A DNA stretch of 64,000 bases from Bacillota bacterium (GCA_023453795.1 JAEXSP010000032.1:124001-188000), one strand, 5' to 3'. Positions 53,655 through 63,089 are shown, counted from the stretch's first letter. Notes: generated from the letters alone by a model not told the origin. Numbers and translations are program-made.

Positions 53655-54386
53655 ATGAAAGGAAATGCCAAAGACATAACAATGCTGAGGCAGGATCCCG
53701 AGTTTTTTTTCAAGCTTGGGATGAAGCATGCGAATAAGAAGTCTTTTGAAAAAGCTTTAAAATTTATTTCAAGCGCGATAGCATTAAATCCGCTAAACCC
53801 GGATTACCAGTTCAATTATGCATGCGTGCTTGCTGAACTTAAGGAAACAGATAAATCCAATAAAGTCCTCAAGATGATTCTGGCCAGTATAGACCCTGAA
53901 TTTTATGAATGCTATTTCTGCATTGGATGCAATTATTTTGAAAAGGGTAATATCAAAAAGGCTGTAGAATATTTTAAAAAATACATATCTGTAGACCCGG
54001 AAGGTCAGTTTGCCGAAGAAGCCCATGAAATTATTTTTTACCTGCAGGCCTACGATAAAACAATAGATACATCTTATGAAATAAGTCCTGTGCAGAGCGG
54101 ATGGAAAAGAGAATGGGACCTTGTGATCGAATGTGCATTGAGAAACAGGGAGTTTGCATATAAATCCGACTATAAGAATGAACTTAAAGAGATATTAAAA
54201 CGCTTTGTTAAAAATGCGGACAGCGGTAACGAACCGGTAATCAGAAAGTCTGAAACCTGGGCGGCTGCGCTGGAATACATATATTGCAGCATGCACCTTA
54301 TAAAGGTGTCAAAAAAGAGCCTGGCTAAAAAATATAGAATTTCACCGTCGTCATTATACAGCAAGCTTAAGAATCTTGGAATGTAA
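53655..54386 (+). CDS. TPR-repeat protein with C-terminal HTH-like segment
   Basis: A 243-residue cytoplasmic protein. Residues about 15-140 hold three tetratricopeptide repeats (ANKKSFEKALKFISSAIALN, PDYQFNYACVLAELKET, CFIGCNYFEKGNI-like YFEKGNIKKAVEYFKKYISV). The C-terminal 30 residues (KSLAKKYRISPSSLYSKLKN) look like a helix-turn-helix. It may be a regulatory adaptor working with the AlbA_2 protein. ATG 53655 has GAGGTG. A terminator follows. Confidence 0.75.
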   Translation: MKGNAKDITMLRQDPEFFFKLGMKHANKKSFEKALKFISSAIALNPLNPDYQFNYACVLAELKETDKSNKVLKMILASIDPEFYECYFCIGCNYFEKGNIKKAVEYFKKYISVDPEGQFAEEAHEIIFYLQAYDKTIDTSYEISPVQSGWKREWDLVIECALRNREFAYKSDYKNELKEILKRFVKNADSGNEPVIRKSETWAAALEYIYCSMHLIKVSKKSLAKKYRISPSSLYSKLKNLGM

Positions 54387-54411
54387 TTTATATTCAAAAA
54401 TTGATTGGTAG

Positions 54412-54440
54412 GGATAGGCCTTTTGCCTATCCTTTTACTT
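54412..54440 (+). terminator. Terminator after TPR gene
   Basis: GGATAGGC (54412-54419) and GCCTATCC (54425-54432) with TTTT loop region, followed by TTTTACTTTT. Confidence 0.85.
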
Positions 54441-54550
54441 TTATATTTCAAAACAGAAGAAAACCTGAGAAAAAGGGTGAATTTGCTAAGCGGTTGATGA
54501 AAAACACCTGTTATTCGCCAATATCAAATTAATTTGAAATAATCACATAT

Positions 54551-54580
54551 TTGCTTATAAATTGGTTAATATATTATATT
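54551..54580 (+). promoter_or_regulatory. Likely groESL promoter
   Basis: TTGCTT (54551-54556) and TATATT (54575-54580) with an 18-base spacer, directly before the CIRCE operator. An alternative pair a few bases downstream (TTGGTT/TGTAAT) is possible. Confidence 0.45.
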
Positions 54581-54590
54581 ATTAATGTAA

Positions 54591-54617
54591 TTAGCACTCG
54601 GTAAGAGTGAGTGCTAA
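54591..54617 (+). promoter_or_regulatory. CIRCE operator (HrcA binding site)
   Basis: Perfect TTAGCACTC-N9-GAGTGCTAA inverted repeat. HrcA represses class I heat-shock genes by binding here. It covers the 5' end of the groESL transcript. Confidence 0.97.
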
Positions 54618-54651
54618 TAAAAAGTGCAAATAATAAAGAGGAGGTAGCTTT

Positions 54652-54936
54652 ATGAAAATAAAACCTTTAGGTGACAGAGTTGTTGTAAAAATGTTGGAAA
54701 GCGAAGAAACTACAAAGAGCGGAATTGTCCTTCCGGGATCTGCAAAAGAAAAGCCACAGGTGGCTGAAATAGTTGCGGTTGGCCCTGGAACAGTCGTTGA
54801 CGGAAAAGAAGTCAAGATGGAAGTCAAGGTTGGGGACAAAGTACTTATGAGCAAATATGCCGGAACTGAAGTAAAGTTCGATGGCCAGGAATACACAATA
54901 CTAAAGCAGAGTGACATTCTTGCGGTAGTGGAGTAA
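54652..54936 (+). CDS. groES: Co-chaperonin GroES
   Basis: A 94-residue co-chaperonin that caps GroEL. It begins MKIKPLGDRVVVKM, contains the mobile-loop region TTKSGIVLPGSAKEKPQ and ends YTILKQSDILAVVE. AGAGGAGG precedes the ATG. Transcribed from the CIRCE-controlled promoter with groEL. Confidence 0.98.
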   Translation: MKIKPLGDRVVVKMLESEETTKSGIVLPGSAKEKPQVAEIVAVGPGTVVDGKEVKMEVKVGDKVLMSKYAGTEVKFDGQEYTILKQSDILAVVE

Positions 54937-54946
54937 AACAATTAAC

Positions 54947-55000
54947 AATTAATAATTAAAGATTTAGGTTAAAGACCTTTTTTGTCATCAATTATTAATT
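54947..55000 (+). other. Inverted repeat between groES and groEL
   Basis: AATTAATAATT (54947-54957) is perfectly complementary to AATTATTAATT (54990-55000); inside, AGGT/ACCT and TTTTTT form a small terminator-like hairpin. It may modulate the ratio of the two chaperonins or stabilise mRNA. Confidence 0.45.
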
Positions 55001-55036
55001 ATTATTACTAATTAATGTATGTAGGAGGATAAGAGA

Positions 55037-56665
55037 ATGGCAAAGGAAATTAAATTCGGTGAAGAAGCCAGACGTGCACTCGAAAGCGGTGTAAACCAAT
55101 TAGCTGATACAGTTAAGATTACACTTGGACCAAAAGGAAGAAACGTTGTTCTTGATAAAAAATTCGGTTCACCATTGATCACAAACGATGGTGTTACAAT
55201 TGCTAAAGAAGTAGAACTTGAAGACAAGTTTGAAAATATGGGTGCTCAGCTTGTAAAGGAAGTAGCTACAAAAACCAATGATGTAGCAGGAGACGGTACT
55301 ACTACAGCTACACTTCTTGCTCAGGCAATAATCCGCGAAGGATTGAAAAATGTAGCAGCCGGAGCAAACCCGATGATCGTTAAAAAAGGTATAGCAAAAG
55401 CAGTTGATGCTGCAGTAGAAGGAATTAAGGAAATAAGCCAGAAAGTAAAAGGAAAAGAAGACATACAAAGAGTTGCTTCAATTTCAGCTAACGATGAGGT
55501 AATCGGAAACCTTATAGCAGATGCTATGGAAAAGGTAACTAATGACGGTGTTATAACTGTTGAAGAATCAAAGACAATGGGAACAAACCTCGAAGTAGTT
55601 GAAGGTATGCAGTTCGACAGAGGATATGTTTCAGCATACATGGTTACTGACACTGAAAAGATGGAAGCAGTTCTTGACGATCCATATATATTGATCACTG
55701 ACAAGAAGCTTACAAATATTCAGGATATATTACCGCTTCTCGAACAGATTGTACAGCAGGGAAAGAAGCTTGTTATAATTGCTGAGGATGTAGAAGGCGA
55801 AGCTCTCGCAACCTTGATCGTAAACAAATTGAGAGGAACCTTCACCTGCGTTGCAGTTAAGGCCCCGGGCTTCGGTGACAGAAGAAAGGCTATGCTCCAG
55901 GATATAGCAATACTCACCGGCGGTGAAGTTATAACAGAAGAACTTGGTTTGGATCTTAAGGAAACTAAGATAGAACAGCTTGGTAAGGCAAGACAGATCA
56001 AGATTCAGAAGGAAAATACAATATTAGTAGACGGAGCAGGCAATACTGAGGACATCAAGAAGAGAATTGCATCAATCAAGGCTCAGATTGAAGAAACTAC
56101 ATCGGACTTTGACAGAGAAAAGCTCCAGGAAAGACTTGCTAAGCTTTCAGGCGGAGTTGCTGTTATTCAAGTAGGTGCAGCAACTGAAACTGAAATGAAG
56201 GAAAAGAAATTGAGGATTGAAGACGCTCTTGCAGCTACTAAGGCAGCAGTTGAAGAGGGCATAGTTTCCGGCGGCGGTACTGCTCTTATCAATGTTATAC
56301 CAAAGGTTGCAAAATTGCTTGAAAATACTTCCGGTGATGAGAAGACAGGTGTTCAGATCATTGTTAAATCTCTTGAAGAACCGGTAAGACAAATTGCTGC
56401 AAATGCGGGTCTTGAGGGTTCCGTAATCGTTGAAAAAATTAAAAACAGCGAAGTTGGAGTCGGATTTGATGCATTGAACGAAAAGTACATCAACATGATC
56501 GAAAAAGGTATTGTAGATCCTGCAAAGGTAACCAGATCTGCTCTGCAGAATGCAGCATCTGTTGCATCCATGGTTCTGACTACCGAGAGCATAGTAGCCG
56601 ATATTCCGGAAAAAGAAGCTCCTGCACCTGCAGGAATGCCTGGCGGAATGGGCGGAATGTATTAA
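55037..56665 (+). CDS. groEL: Chaperonin GroEL
   Basis: A 542-residue 60-kDa chaperonin. Motifs: LGPKGRNVVLDKKFGSP, the ATPase GDGTTTATLLAQAI, VEGMQFDRGYVSAYMVTD, VKAPGFGDRRKAML, EEGIVSGGGTALINV and the flexible GGMGGMY tail. TAGGAGG precedes the ATG. Single copy here, no anomaly. Confidence 0.99.
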   Translation: MAKEIKFGEEARRALESGVNQLADTVKITLGPKGRNVVLDKKFGSPLITNDGVTIAKEVELEDKFENMGAQLVKEVATKTNDVAGDGTTTATLLAQAIIREGLKNVAAGANPMIVKKGIAKAVDAAVEGIKEISQKVKGKEDIQRVASISANDEVIGNLIADAMEKVTNDGVITVEESKTMGTNLEVVEGMQFDRGYVSAYMVTDTEKMEAVLDDPYILITDKKLTNIQDILPLLEQIVQQGKKLVIIAEDVEGEALATLIVNKLRGTFTCVAVKAPGFGDRRKAMLQDIAILTGGEVITEELGLDLKETKIEQLGKARQIKIQKENTILVDGAGNTEDIKKRIASIKAQIEETTSDFDREKLQERLAKLSGGVAVIQVGAATETEMKEKKLRIEDALAATKAAVEEGIVSGGGTALINVIPKVAKLLENTSGDEKTGVQIIVKSLEEPVRQIAANAGLEGSVIVEKIKNSEVGVGFDALNEKYINMIEKGIVDPAKVTRSALQNAASVASMVLTTESIVADIPEKEAPAPAGMPGGMGGMY

Positions 56666-56690
56666 TAGAAATTTACAAGTTAAGATATAA

Positions 56691-56719
56691 AAAAGGGCTC
56701 ATTACAAATGAGCCCTTTT
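56691..56719 (+). terminator. Terminator of groESL
   Basis: AAAAGGGCTCATT (56691-56703) and AATGAGCCCTTTT (56707-56719), a perfect 13-base-pair stem with a 3-base loop. Confidence 0.95.
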
Positions 56720-56991
56720 AAATATTGTTCTTTCCAGCATTTTTTACTTCACATAAAGAAATTTTGGGTATAAAATAGAATCAGCATGGACTTCATTTGA
56801 TTTTATACCAAGCTATCCATTTTTAATTATTTTTCCTCAAATATATATTGCCATTTTACTTCCTATAGATTATCTTAAGAAAGAGGACGAAATATCAGGC
56901 AATTGCCCGATAATATTATATTGCTTTGCAAACCTTTGATTTATGACGAATTCGAAAGAGAAATTATTAAATATCTTTAAGGGGGAAAGTA

Positions 56992-57489
56992 ATGGACATT
57001 TTTATAGAAAAGATGGTCAAAAAAAATAAAACAATCGGTGAACGCATTTTTGTTGCAGGGATTATGACATTAGGCATAATATTGGCCTTGTTCTTTTTCC
57101 TCATAGCCGGTTCGTTTGGGCTTCTGCTGGCTGTAGGAGCAATATTCGGGGCATATTATCTTGCAACATCGAAAAATATTGAGTTTGAATATATTTATAC
57201 AAACGGTGAATTGGATATAGACAGGATAATAGCTCAAAAGAGAAGAAAAAGGATGTTCAGTACCAGTTGCAAGAATTTTGACATTGTAGCTAAAAAAGAC
57301 AGCGATATGTATACCGAGGAGATCAAAGCGATTAAAAATAAGATTATACTGGTAAGTTCAATGAACTCACCGGATGTATATTTTGCGACCTTGAACCATA
57401 AAGGGCAGAAAACTCTTCTCCTTTTCGAGCCGGATGGACGAATGCTTTCGGGCTTTAAAACATTTATACCCAGGAAGGTATTCATTTAA
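56992..57489 (+). CDS. Small membrane protein (DUF6106-like)
   Basis: A 165-residue protein. Two hydrophobic segments at about residues 20-40 and 43-58 (IMTLGIILALFFFLIAGSFG then LLAVGAIFGAYYLA) anchor it in the membrane; the rest is a basic/beta cytoplasmic domain (EFEYIYTNGELDIDRIIAQK). I recall similar Clostridia proteins as DUF6106 but cannot verify. It is preceded by GGGGGAAAG and followed by a terminator, so it is a single-gene unit of unknown role. Confidence 0.7.
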   Translation: MDIFIEKMVKKNKTIGERIFVAGIMTLGIILALFFFLIAGSFGLLLAVGAIFGAYYLATSKNIEFEYIYTNGELDIDRIIAQKRRKRMFSTSCKNFDIVAKKDSDMYTEEIKAIKNKIILVSSMNSPDVYFATLNHKGQKTLLLFEPDGRMLSGFKTFIPRKVFI

Positions 57490-57541
57490 ATGATCTAAAT
57501 GTGGGATACTTATAGCGAAATTGAACAAATAAATAGGACAG

Positions 57542-57569
57542 AAGGGCGTATTAATATATACGCCCTTTT
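57542..57569 (+). terminator. Terminator after DUF6106-like gene
   Basis: AAGGGCGTA (57542-57550) pairs with TACGCCCTT (57559-57567), followed by TTTG. Confidence 0.8.
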
Positions 57570-57599
57570 GCCGTAATATGGCAGTGTGGAAATAAATTA

Positions 57600-57644
57600 C
57601 AGGGAGACAAGCTTGTACAGACTGTATGTACAAGGATATCCCTG
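57600..57644. promoter_or_regulatory. Nested inverted repeat upstream of GH18 gene
   Basis: CAGGGA (57600-57605)/TCCCTG (57639-57644) encloses CTTGTACA (57612-57619)/TGTACAAG (57627-57634). Perfect symmetry without a T-tract suggests an operator or leader fold rather than a terminator. Confidence 0.5.
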
Positions 57645-57687
57645 AGCCAATCCATATGAGGCCTTACTGATTTGATACGGGGGAAAA

Positions 57688-59445
57688 ATGAAAAAATTCT
57701 TTATACTGCTTGCAGCAATTACATTGACTTTTGCTGCGGCAGGAATCATATATTATATCTCTTCCATGCCTAATAACAAGGTAGTGCCCGCTTTCGACGA
57801 AGGAAAACTTAATATTGTTATTGAGGGAAAGGTCATAAATACCAGACAGCCTGTTCAGATGGTTAATGATGAGATACTGCTGCCTTTTGACATCGTAAAG
57901 GAATATTTCGATCCATATATTTTCTGGGACGGGAAACTGCAAAAATTGTCTGTCACAACAAAAAACAAGGTTATAAGAATGAAAACCGACAGCCTTAATG
58001 CCCTGGTCAACAATAAGCCGGTAACCCTTAACATACCTGTGTCAATAAGCCGGAATACAGTATATGTACCGATACAATTCCTGAGCGGGCTATACAACAT
58101 TAAGATCAATTATAATAAAGAAAATAATGTAATTATTATAGATTACATCAATAGAACAAAAAAGGCGGGAACTATCACAGGCTCCAGCCTTAAAATAAGA
58201 AACGGGATGTCCCGGCAGCATCCGATTGTGAAAAAATATGAGCAGGCTGAAGCTGCAAAAGGCATCAATGTTATAATATACAGCGGCAATGGCAAGTGGT
58301 GCAGGGTAAGAACACCGGATGGAGTAATCGGCTATATAGAGAAAAGATATATTACTCAAGAAAGGGAAATTAAAAACGAGCCTGCTCCGGACGTGAATAA
58401 AGAACCGGCTTGGAAACCTTCAAAGGGTAAGATTAATATGGTTTGGGATTACTTTTCCCGGACAAGGTCCTGCAAGCCTGTTTTAGATGATGCCAAAGGG
58501 CTTGATGTTGTTTCTCCTACATGGTTTGCTGTTGAAAATGCGAAAGGTGAAATCAGGAATAGAGCAAGTGCTGAGTACGTTCAAACTGTACATGCCAAGG
58601 GCTTGAAGGTTTGGGCCATGATAAATAACGATTCAACTGACCCCGATATGACAAGCGAATTTCTGAATAATACAGATTCCCGGGATAACATTATCAGGCA
58701 GCTGCTTGCATATGCAGCGCTTTATAACCTGGACGGAATCAATATTGACTTTGAAAACATTAAAAAGTCCGATAAAGGTGCTCTAACACAGTTTGTCAGG
58801 GAGATTACCCCTCTGCTTAAGGAGCAGGGGCTTGTCGTATCCATCGATGTAACAATACCTGACGGGAGCGATAACTGGTCAAAGTGTTATGACCGTGCGG
58901 AGCTTGGACAAGTAGTGGACTATGTAATGTTGATGGCTTATGACCAATACTGGAGCACAAGCCCCGTAGCGGGTCCGGTAGCGGAAATCGGCTGGGTTGA
59001 AGACAACCTTAAGAAAGTACTTGAGCTTGTCCCGAAGGAAAAGCTGTTATTAGGACTTCCTTTCTACTCCCGGGAATGGATAGAGAGCAAGGATAGTCAG
59101 GGAAACGTGACTGTCTCCCGTCCGGCAAGAACATTGACTATGGAAATGGAGCAAGAAATTATTGATGAGAATAATGCGAAGACTGTATGGAATGAGAAAA
59201 TGGGCTTATTCTACGCAGAGTTCAGTGACAACGGCAAAGTTCACAGAATATGGGTTGAAGACAGCAACTCCATCAACATAAAATCATCACTGGTGCAAAA
59301 ATACGGCCTTGCGGGAGCGTGCTCATGGAGAAAGGGCTTTGAAACAGCTGAAATCTGGGATGTTCTGAAAAAAAACCTCAAGGATATAGGCAGCTATCAG
59401 CAATGGCTTAATGACAACAAGAGTAAAAAGTATGCTTACAAATAA
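57688..59445 (+). CDS. Glycoside hydrolase family 18 protein with SH3 and copper-amine-oxidase-like domains
   Basis: A 585-residue exported protein. Signal/anchor helix (FFILLAAITLTFAAAGIIYY), a copper-amine-oxidase N-terminal-like domain (about 40-155), an SH3-like wall-binding domain (about 158-225, LKIRNGMSRQHPIV) and a GH18 barrel (about 245-570) with the catalytic DGINIDFEN, Glu356, and LMAYDQYW. GH18 proteins of this layout act on peptidoglycan or chitin-type polymers and are common in spore-cortex or wall remodelling of Clostridia and Bacilli. GGGGG precedes the ATG; a nested inverted repeat lies upstream. Confidence 0.9.
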   Translation: MKKFFILLAAITLTFAAAGIIYYISSMPNNKVVPAFDEGKLNIVIEGKVINTRQPVQMVNDEILLPFDIVKEYFDPYIFWDGKLQKLSVTTKNKVIRMKTDSLNALVNNKPVTLNIPVSISRNTVYVPIQFLSGLYNIKINYNKENNVIIIDYINRTKKAGTITGSSLKIRNGMSRQHPIVKKYEQAEAAKGINVIIYSGNGKWCRVRTPDGVIGYIEKRYITQEREIKNEPAPDVNKEPAWKPSKGKINMVWDYFSRTRSCKPVLDDAKGLDVVSPTWFAVENAKGEIRNRASAEYVQTVHAKGLKVWAMINNDSTDPDMTSEFLNNTDSRDNIIRQLLAYAALYNLDGINIDFENIKKSDKGALTQFVREITPLLKEQGLVVSIDVTIPDGSDNWSKCYDRAELGQVVDYVMLMAYDQYWSTSPVAGPVAEIGWVEDNLKKVLELVPKEKLLLGLPFYSREWIESKDSQGNVTVSRPARTLTMEMEQEIIDENNAKTVWNEKMGLFYAEFSDNGKVHRIWVEDSNSINIKSSLVQKYGLAGACSWRKGFETAEIWDVLKKNLKDIGSYQQWLNDNKSKKYAYK

Positions 59446-59468
59446 AATATTCTGTTTGCCAAATTTAT

Positions 59469-59497
59469 TTGACACATCCAGCCTAATAGTATAAAAT
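59469..59497 (+). promoter_or_regulatory. Promoter of guaB
   Basis: TTGACA (59469-59474), 17 bases, TAAAAT (59492-59497), 47 bases before the TTG start codon. The pair has the same elements as the pyrG promoter. Confidence 0.6.
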
Positions 59498-59543
59498 GTT
59501 CTATAAATTTAATGGGACTAAAAGAAAGAGGAGGAGATATTGG

Positions 59544-61046
59544 TTGGCATATTTTTATAATGAACCTTCCAGAACGTTTAACGAATATTTGCTGATTCCT
59601 AACTTAACGAGAAAAGATTGTACACCGGCAAATGTTTCACTTAAAACACCAATTGTCAAATTCAAGCAAGGTGAGAAATCTCCGCTGGAAATAAACCTGC
59701 CTTTTGCATCAGCCATAATGCAGTCGGTTTCTGACCACAACATGGCTATAGCCTTGGCAAGATGCGGCGGAATATCATTCATATATCAGTCACAGGCAAT
59801 AGAACAGCAAGCAGAAATGGTACGGAAAGTAAAGAAGTACAAGGCAGGATATGTAGTAAGCGATTCCAATCTGAAGCCTGATGACACTCTTAAAGATGTA
59901 CTGGACCTTAAGGAGAAAACTGGGCACTCCACGATTGCAATCACCGAAAACGGGACACCTACAGGCAAATTGCTCGGAATAGTTACAAGCAGGGACTATA
60001 GGTTAAGCCGTACACCTCTTGACACAAAGATTAAAGAATTCATGACTCCATTCTCATCACTGGTCTACGGTAAGGAAGGCATCACACTCAAGGAAGCTAA
60101 TGACATGATCTGGGATCACAAGCTCAATGCTCTTCCGATAATCGACAGCAAACAGAACCTTGTCTATATGGTATTCAGAAAAGATTATGACAGTCATAAG
60201 GAGAATCCCCTTGAACTTCTGGACAGCAGTAAAAGGCTGATTGTAGGAGCGGGAATCAATACCAGGGATTATAAGGAAAGAGTACCTGCGCTTGTTGATG
60301 CAGGCGTTGACATTCTTTGTATAGATTCTTCCGACGGATATTCGGAATGGCAGGGAGATACAATCGAATGGATCAAGAAAGAATATAAAGGGAAAGTAAA
60401 AGTCGGAGCAGGAAATGTTGTAGATAAAGAGGGTTTTCTTTACCTGGTAAAGGCGGGTGCTGATTTTGTAAAGGTCGGTATCGGAGGCGGCTCAATCTGT
60501 ATTACAAGAGAGCAGAAGGGTATAGGAAGAGGTCAGGCAACTGCTGTTATAGAGGTAGCAAAGGCAAGGGACGAATATTTCGAGCAGACAGGCATATATA
60601 TTCCTATTTGTTCAGACGGCGGAATTGTTCACGACTATCACATGGTTTTAGCCTTGGCGATGGGAGCGAACTTTATAATGCTGGGAAGATACTTTGCAAG
60701 GTTTGACGAAAGCCCGACCCGAAAGGTTAAGATAGGCGGTAATTTCGTTAAGGAATATTGGGGAGAGGGCTCAAACAGGGCCAGGAACTGGCAGAGGTAT
60801 GATATGGGCGGCGACGGCAAGCTCTCATTCGAAGAAGGAGTAGACTCATATGTACCATACGCCGGTCTTTTGAAAGACAATCTGGATCTTACCGTAAGCA
60901 AGCTAAGATCAACAATGTGTACCTGCGGTGCACTGGATATAGAAAATCTCCACAAAGATGCCAGAATATCTCTCGTATCAGCAACCAGTATTATTGAAGG
61001 CGGAGCTCATGATGTCATCCTGAAGGAAAATGACAGGTCATCCTGA
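59544..61046 (+). CDS. guaB: IMP dehydrogenase
   Basis: A 500-residue IMP dehydrogenase, the NAD-dependent step towards GMP. The catalytic loop is GIGGGSICITREQKGIGRG (Cys nucleophile); other motifs are MQSVSDHNMAIALARCGGIS, SSDGYSEWQGDTIEW, KVGAGNVVDKEGF and PICSDGGIVHDYH. Two CBS domains lie at about 95-220 (LLGIVTSRDY and NALPIIDSKQN). The start is TTG 59544 with GAGGAGGAG; the upstream Arg/Lys-rich reading is discarded. The 500-residue form with MAYFYNEPSRTFNEYL is common in Clostridia. Confidence 0.96.
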   Translation: MAYFYNEPSRTFNEYLLIPNLTRKDCTPANVSLKTPIVKFKQGEKSPLEINLPFASAIMQSVSDHNMAIALARCGGISFIYQSQAIEQQAEMVRKVKKYKAGYVVSDSNLKPDDTLKDVLDLKEKTGHSTIAITENGTPTGKLLGIVTSRDYRLSRTPLDTKIKEFMTPFSSLVYGKEGITLKEANDMIWDHKLNALPIIDSKQNLVYMVFRKDYDSHKENPLELLDSSKRLIVGAGINTRDYKERVPALVDAGVDILCIDSSDGYSEWQGDTIEWIKKEYKGKVKVGAGNVVDKEGFLYLVKAGADFVKVGIGGGSICITREQKGIGRGQATAVIEVAKARDEYFEQTGIYIPICSDGGIVHDYHMVLALAMGANFIMLGRYFARFDESPTRKVKIGGNFVKEYWGEGSNRARNWQRYDMGGDGKLSFEEGVDSYVPYAGLLKDNLDLTVSKLRSTMCTCGALDIENLHKDARISLVSATSIIEGGAHDVILKENDRSS

Positions 61047-61062
61047 TATAAAATTTAACCCG

Positions 61063-61097
61063 AATGAGGCATTTCGAATTGGAATGCCTCATTTTTA
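61063..61097 (+). terminator. Terminator of guaB
   Basis: AATGAGGCATT (61063-61073) and AATGCCTCATT (61083-61093) followed by TTTT. Confidence 0.92.
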
Positions 61098-61187
61098 AGT
61101 TATAAGTATTATTTCCTTTAATGCATAATTTCTATCCGTTCCTAATATCCTCTATTATAGAACAACGCCGGTAAAGGACAAAACCAT

Positions 61188-62198
61188 ATGAGTAATTTTG
61201 CTCTGATAACATGTTCAAAAGCAGAGCCTCCGGACACAATTGAAGTAAATTCTGCGTCTGGCAAAAATGTCATAGCAAGATTGATTGACTTTTTAAGAGC
61301 CAAATTAACAAAAACCGATCTGCGAACTGAAAACACTCAAAAACTTGTCCCAATAGAAGCAAAATCGATTGAACTTTATGAAAATACATCGATGTTTGTC
61401 ATCAATATTCCCTATGAAAAGGAAAAGCTCATAAAAGAAATAGAAAGAATTACTGAGTTCATTCATAACTTCTCACGTGAAAATGAAATAAATTGCATAG
61501 TCATGTCTGATGAGCTTAAAGACATAGAAGCCGATTGGAATTCGAATGCTTCCTTCGATGGGCACATACTTTATTTATCTCTCCTTAACGTAATTTTAGA
61601 TGAGATTTGTTCAAATAAGGGTATAAAAATCGGTGATTTAGATATAACTATTATTCATGGAAAAAGCAATGAGTTATCTGCGATACTATCTCTGCTTGCA
61701 CCCATAGTAAAATATATGACAGTTCTTACCGACAGAAAGGATGATCTTGAGTATGAGATAAATCAAATTTATGATGAAACCGGCTTATCGGTTAGTCTTT
61801 CCTCGGAACCGAAGGCGGCCCTTAAAGGCTGTGACATAATAATAAACCTGGGTGATGCCGGCTGCATCAACAGCACTAAACTTAACAGCAAAACATTGAT
61901 AATCAACTTTGACGCAGCAGCTTCAAAAAGCATAATAAATGAGAATGTAATCATTACCGGAGTGGAGGTCGTTCTGCCGGTTAAACTTTTGCAGAAGCTT
62001 GACAAGGAAATACTTAAAAATTTTAACACAAGCAGCCTGGCAGAATTAGTACTTTGCAATAAATTAGGGTATTTTCATGCAAATAAAGAGAATAAATATG
62101 AAATATTGAAAAGCATTGCCGATCAATTTAAAAAAGACGGCTACAGAATTGCGTCCTTAAAGGGCAGGCATAATACTATAAGACTTGAACAAATATAA
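61188..62198 (+). CDS. Hypothetical protein, possible nucleotide-binding fold
   Basis: A 336-residue cytoplasmic protein that I do not recognise. Alternating strands and helices in the second half (DITIIHGKSNELSAILSLLA, LKGCDIIINLGDAGC, KTLIINFDAAASKSIINENV) recall a Rossmann-like domain, as in shikimate dehydrogenase-like proteins, but no dinucleotide motif is clear. The ribosome binding site is weak. It lies between guaB and greA with its own 5' gap. It may be a clostridial lineage-specific protein. Confidence 0.6.
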   Translation: MSNFALITCSKAEPPDTIEVNSASGKNVIARLIDFLRAKLTKTDLRTENTQKLVPIEAKSIELYENTSMFVINIPYEKEKLIKEIERITEFIHNFSRENEINCIVMSDELKDIEADWNSNASFDGHILYLSLLNVILDEICSNKGIKIGDLDITIIHGKSNELSAILSLLAPIVKYMTVLTDRKDDLEYEINQIYDETGLSVSLSSEPKAALKGCDIIINLGDAGCINSTKLNSKTLIINFDAAASKSIINENVIITGVEVVLPVKLLQKLDKEILKNFNTSSLAELVLCNKLGYFHANKENKYEILKSIADQFKKDGYRIASLKGRHNTIRLEQI

Positions 62199-62501
62199 AT
62201 AATACATACCCCCCTGACGAAAGTAATGAGCACTTATTAATCGTATATTAACTGGACATTAGTAGCTTTTTATGTACTCTTCTTGACAATGGGTAGTTTG
62301 TATTCTATAATGAAAAAAATAATCAATAAGTATTAGGTTTGTATCTGTCAAAAAGGCGCTGTTCTAGGCATCAGTGCTGTGTCCATTTTTATACTATGTA
62401 CTGATTCAATCACCATAAAATTTCTATAAAATATAAGCTATTAGCAATATGGAATTGCAAACTATTAATGAAAAATAATAATGGTAAAGGAGAGGCTTCA
62501 A
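62199..62501. other. Intergenic region and greA leader
   Basis: About 300 bases without gene. It contains the greA promoter (below) and a leader of about 185 bases in which GCGCTG and CAGTGC (about 62357-62382) pair and TTTTTAT follows, a possible weak attenuator. Confidence 0.45.
62283..62311 (+). promoter_or_regulatory. Consensus promoter of greA-lysS
   Basis: TTGACA (62283-62288), 17 bases, TATAAT (62306-62311). Confidence 0.75.
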
Positions 62502-62978
62502 ATGACTAACAAAGAAGTCGTATTGACTTATGAAGGCTTAAAGAAACTGGAGGAAGAGCTCGAGTATTTAAAGGGTACTAAAAGAAGAGATATAGCAGAG
62601 CGAATCAAGCAAGCCCTCTCATTTGGCGATATATCAGAGAATTCGGAATATGATGAAGCTAAAAATGAACAAGCCCACATGGAAGGCAGAATAGCCCAGC
62701 TTGAGACAATGCTGAAAAATGCCAAGGTTATTGATGAAGATGAAGTCAGCACTGAATCGGTAAGTCTCGGATCAAAAGTATTGCTTTTAGATATGGAATA
62801 TAAGGAAGAAGTGGAATATCATATTGTCGGTTCGACTGAAGCCGATCCCAGCAAATTTAAAATTTCCAATGAATCGCCTGTAGGCAGTGCTCTTATGGGG
62901 AAGAAAAAAGGCAACGTAGTTGAGGTTACAGTACCGGACGGAGTAATTAAGTTTAAAATATTGAAAATTCATAAGTAA
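62502..62978 (+). CDS. greA: Transcription elongation factor GreA
   Basis: A 158-residue factor that rescues backtracked RNA polymerase by stimulating transcript cleavage. The N-terminal coiled coil (LTYEGLKKLEEELEYLKGTK, RIKQALSFGDISENSEYDEA with the acidic tip) and the FKBP-like C-terminal domain (YHIVGSTEADPSKFKISNES, GSALMGKKKGNVVEV) are complete. ATG 62502 has AAAGGAGAGG. It precedes lysS, a frequent order in Clostridia. Confidence 0.97.
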   Translation: MTNKEVVLTYEGLKKLEEELEYLKGTKRRDIAERIKQALSFGDISENSEYDEAKNEQAHMEGRIAQLETMLKNAKVIDEDEVSTESVSLGSKVLLLDMEYKEEVEYHIVGSTEADPSKFKISNESPVGSALMGKKKGNVVEVTVPDGVIKFKILKIHK

Positions 62979-63089
62979 TAAGAGGTTGTAAAAACAAATT
63001 AATTTGATATATAATAATTAAAATAACAGTTTGCATTGATTGTAAGCTGTTATTTTGATTTGAGACCATGGCAAAGCGTGAGCTCAAAG

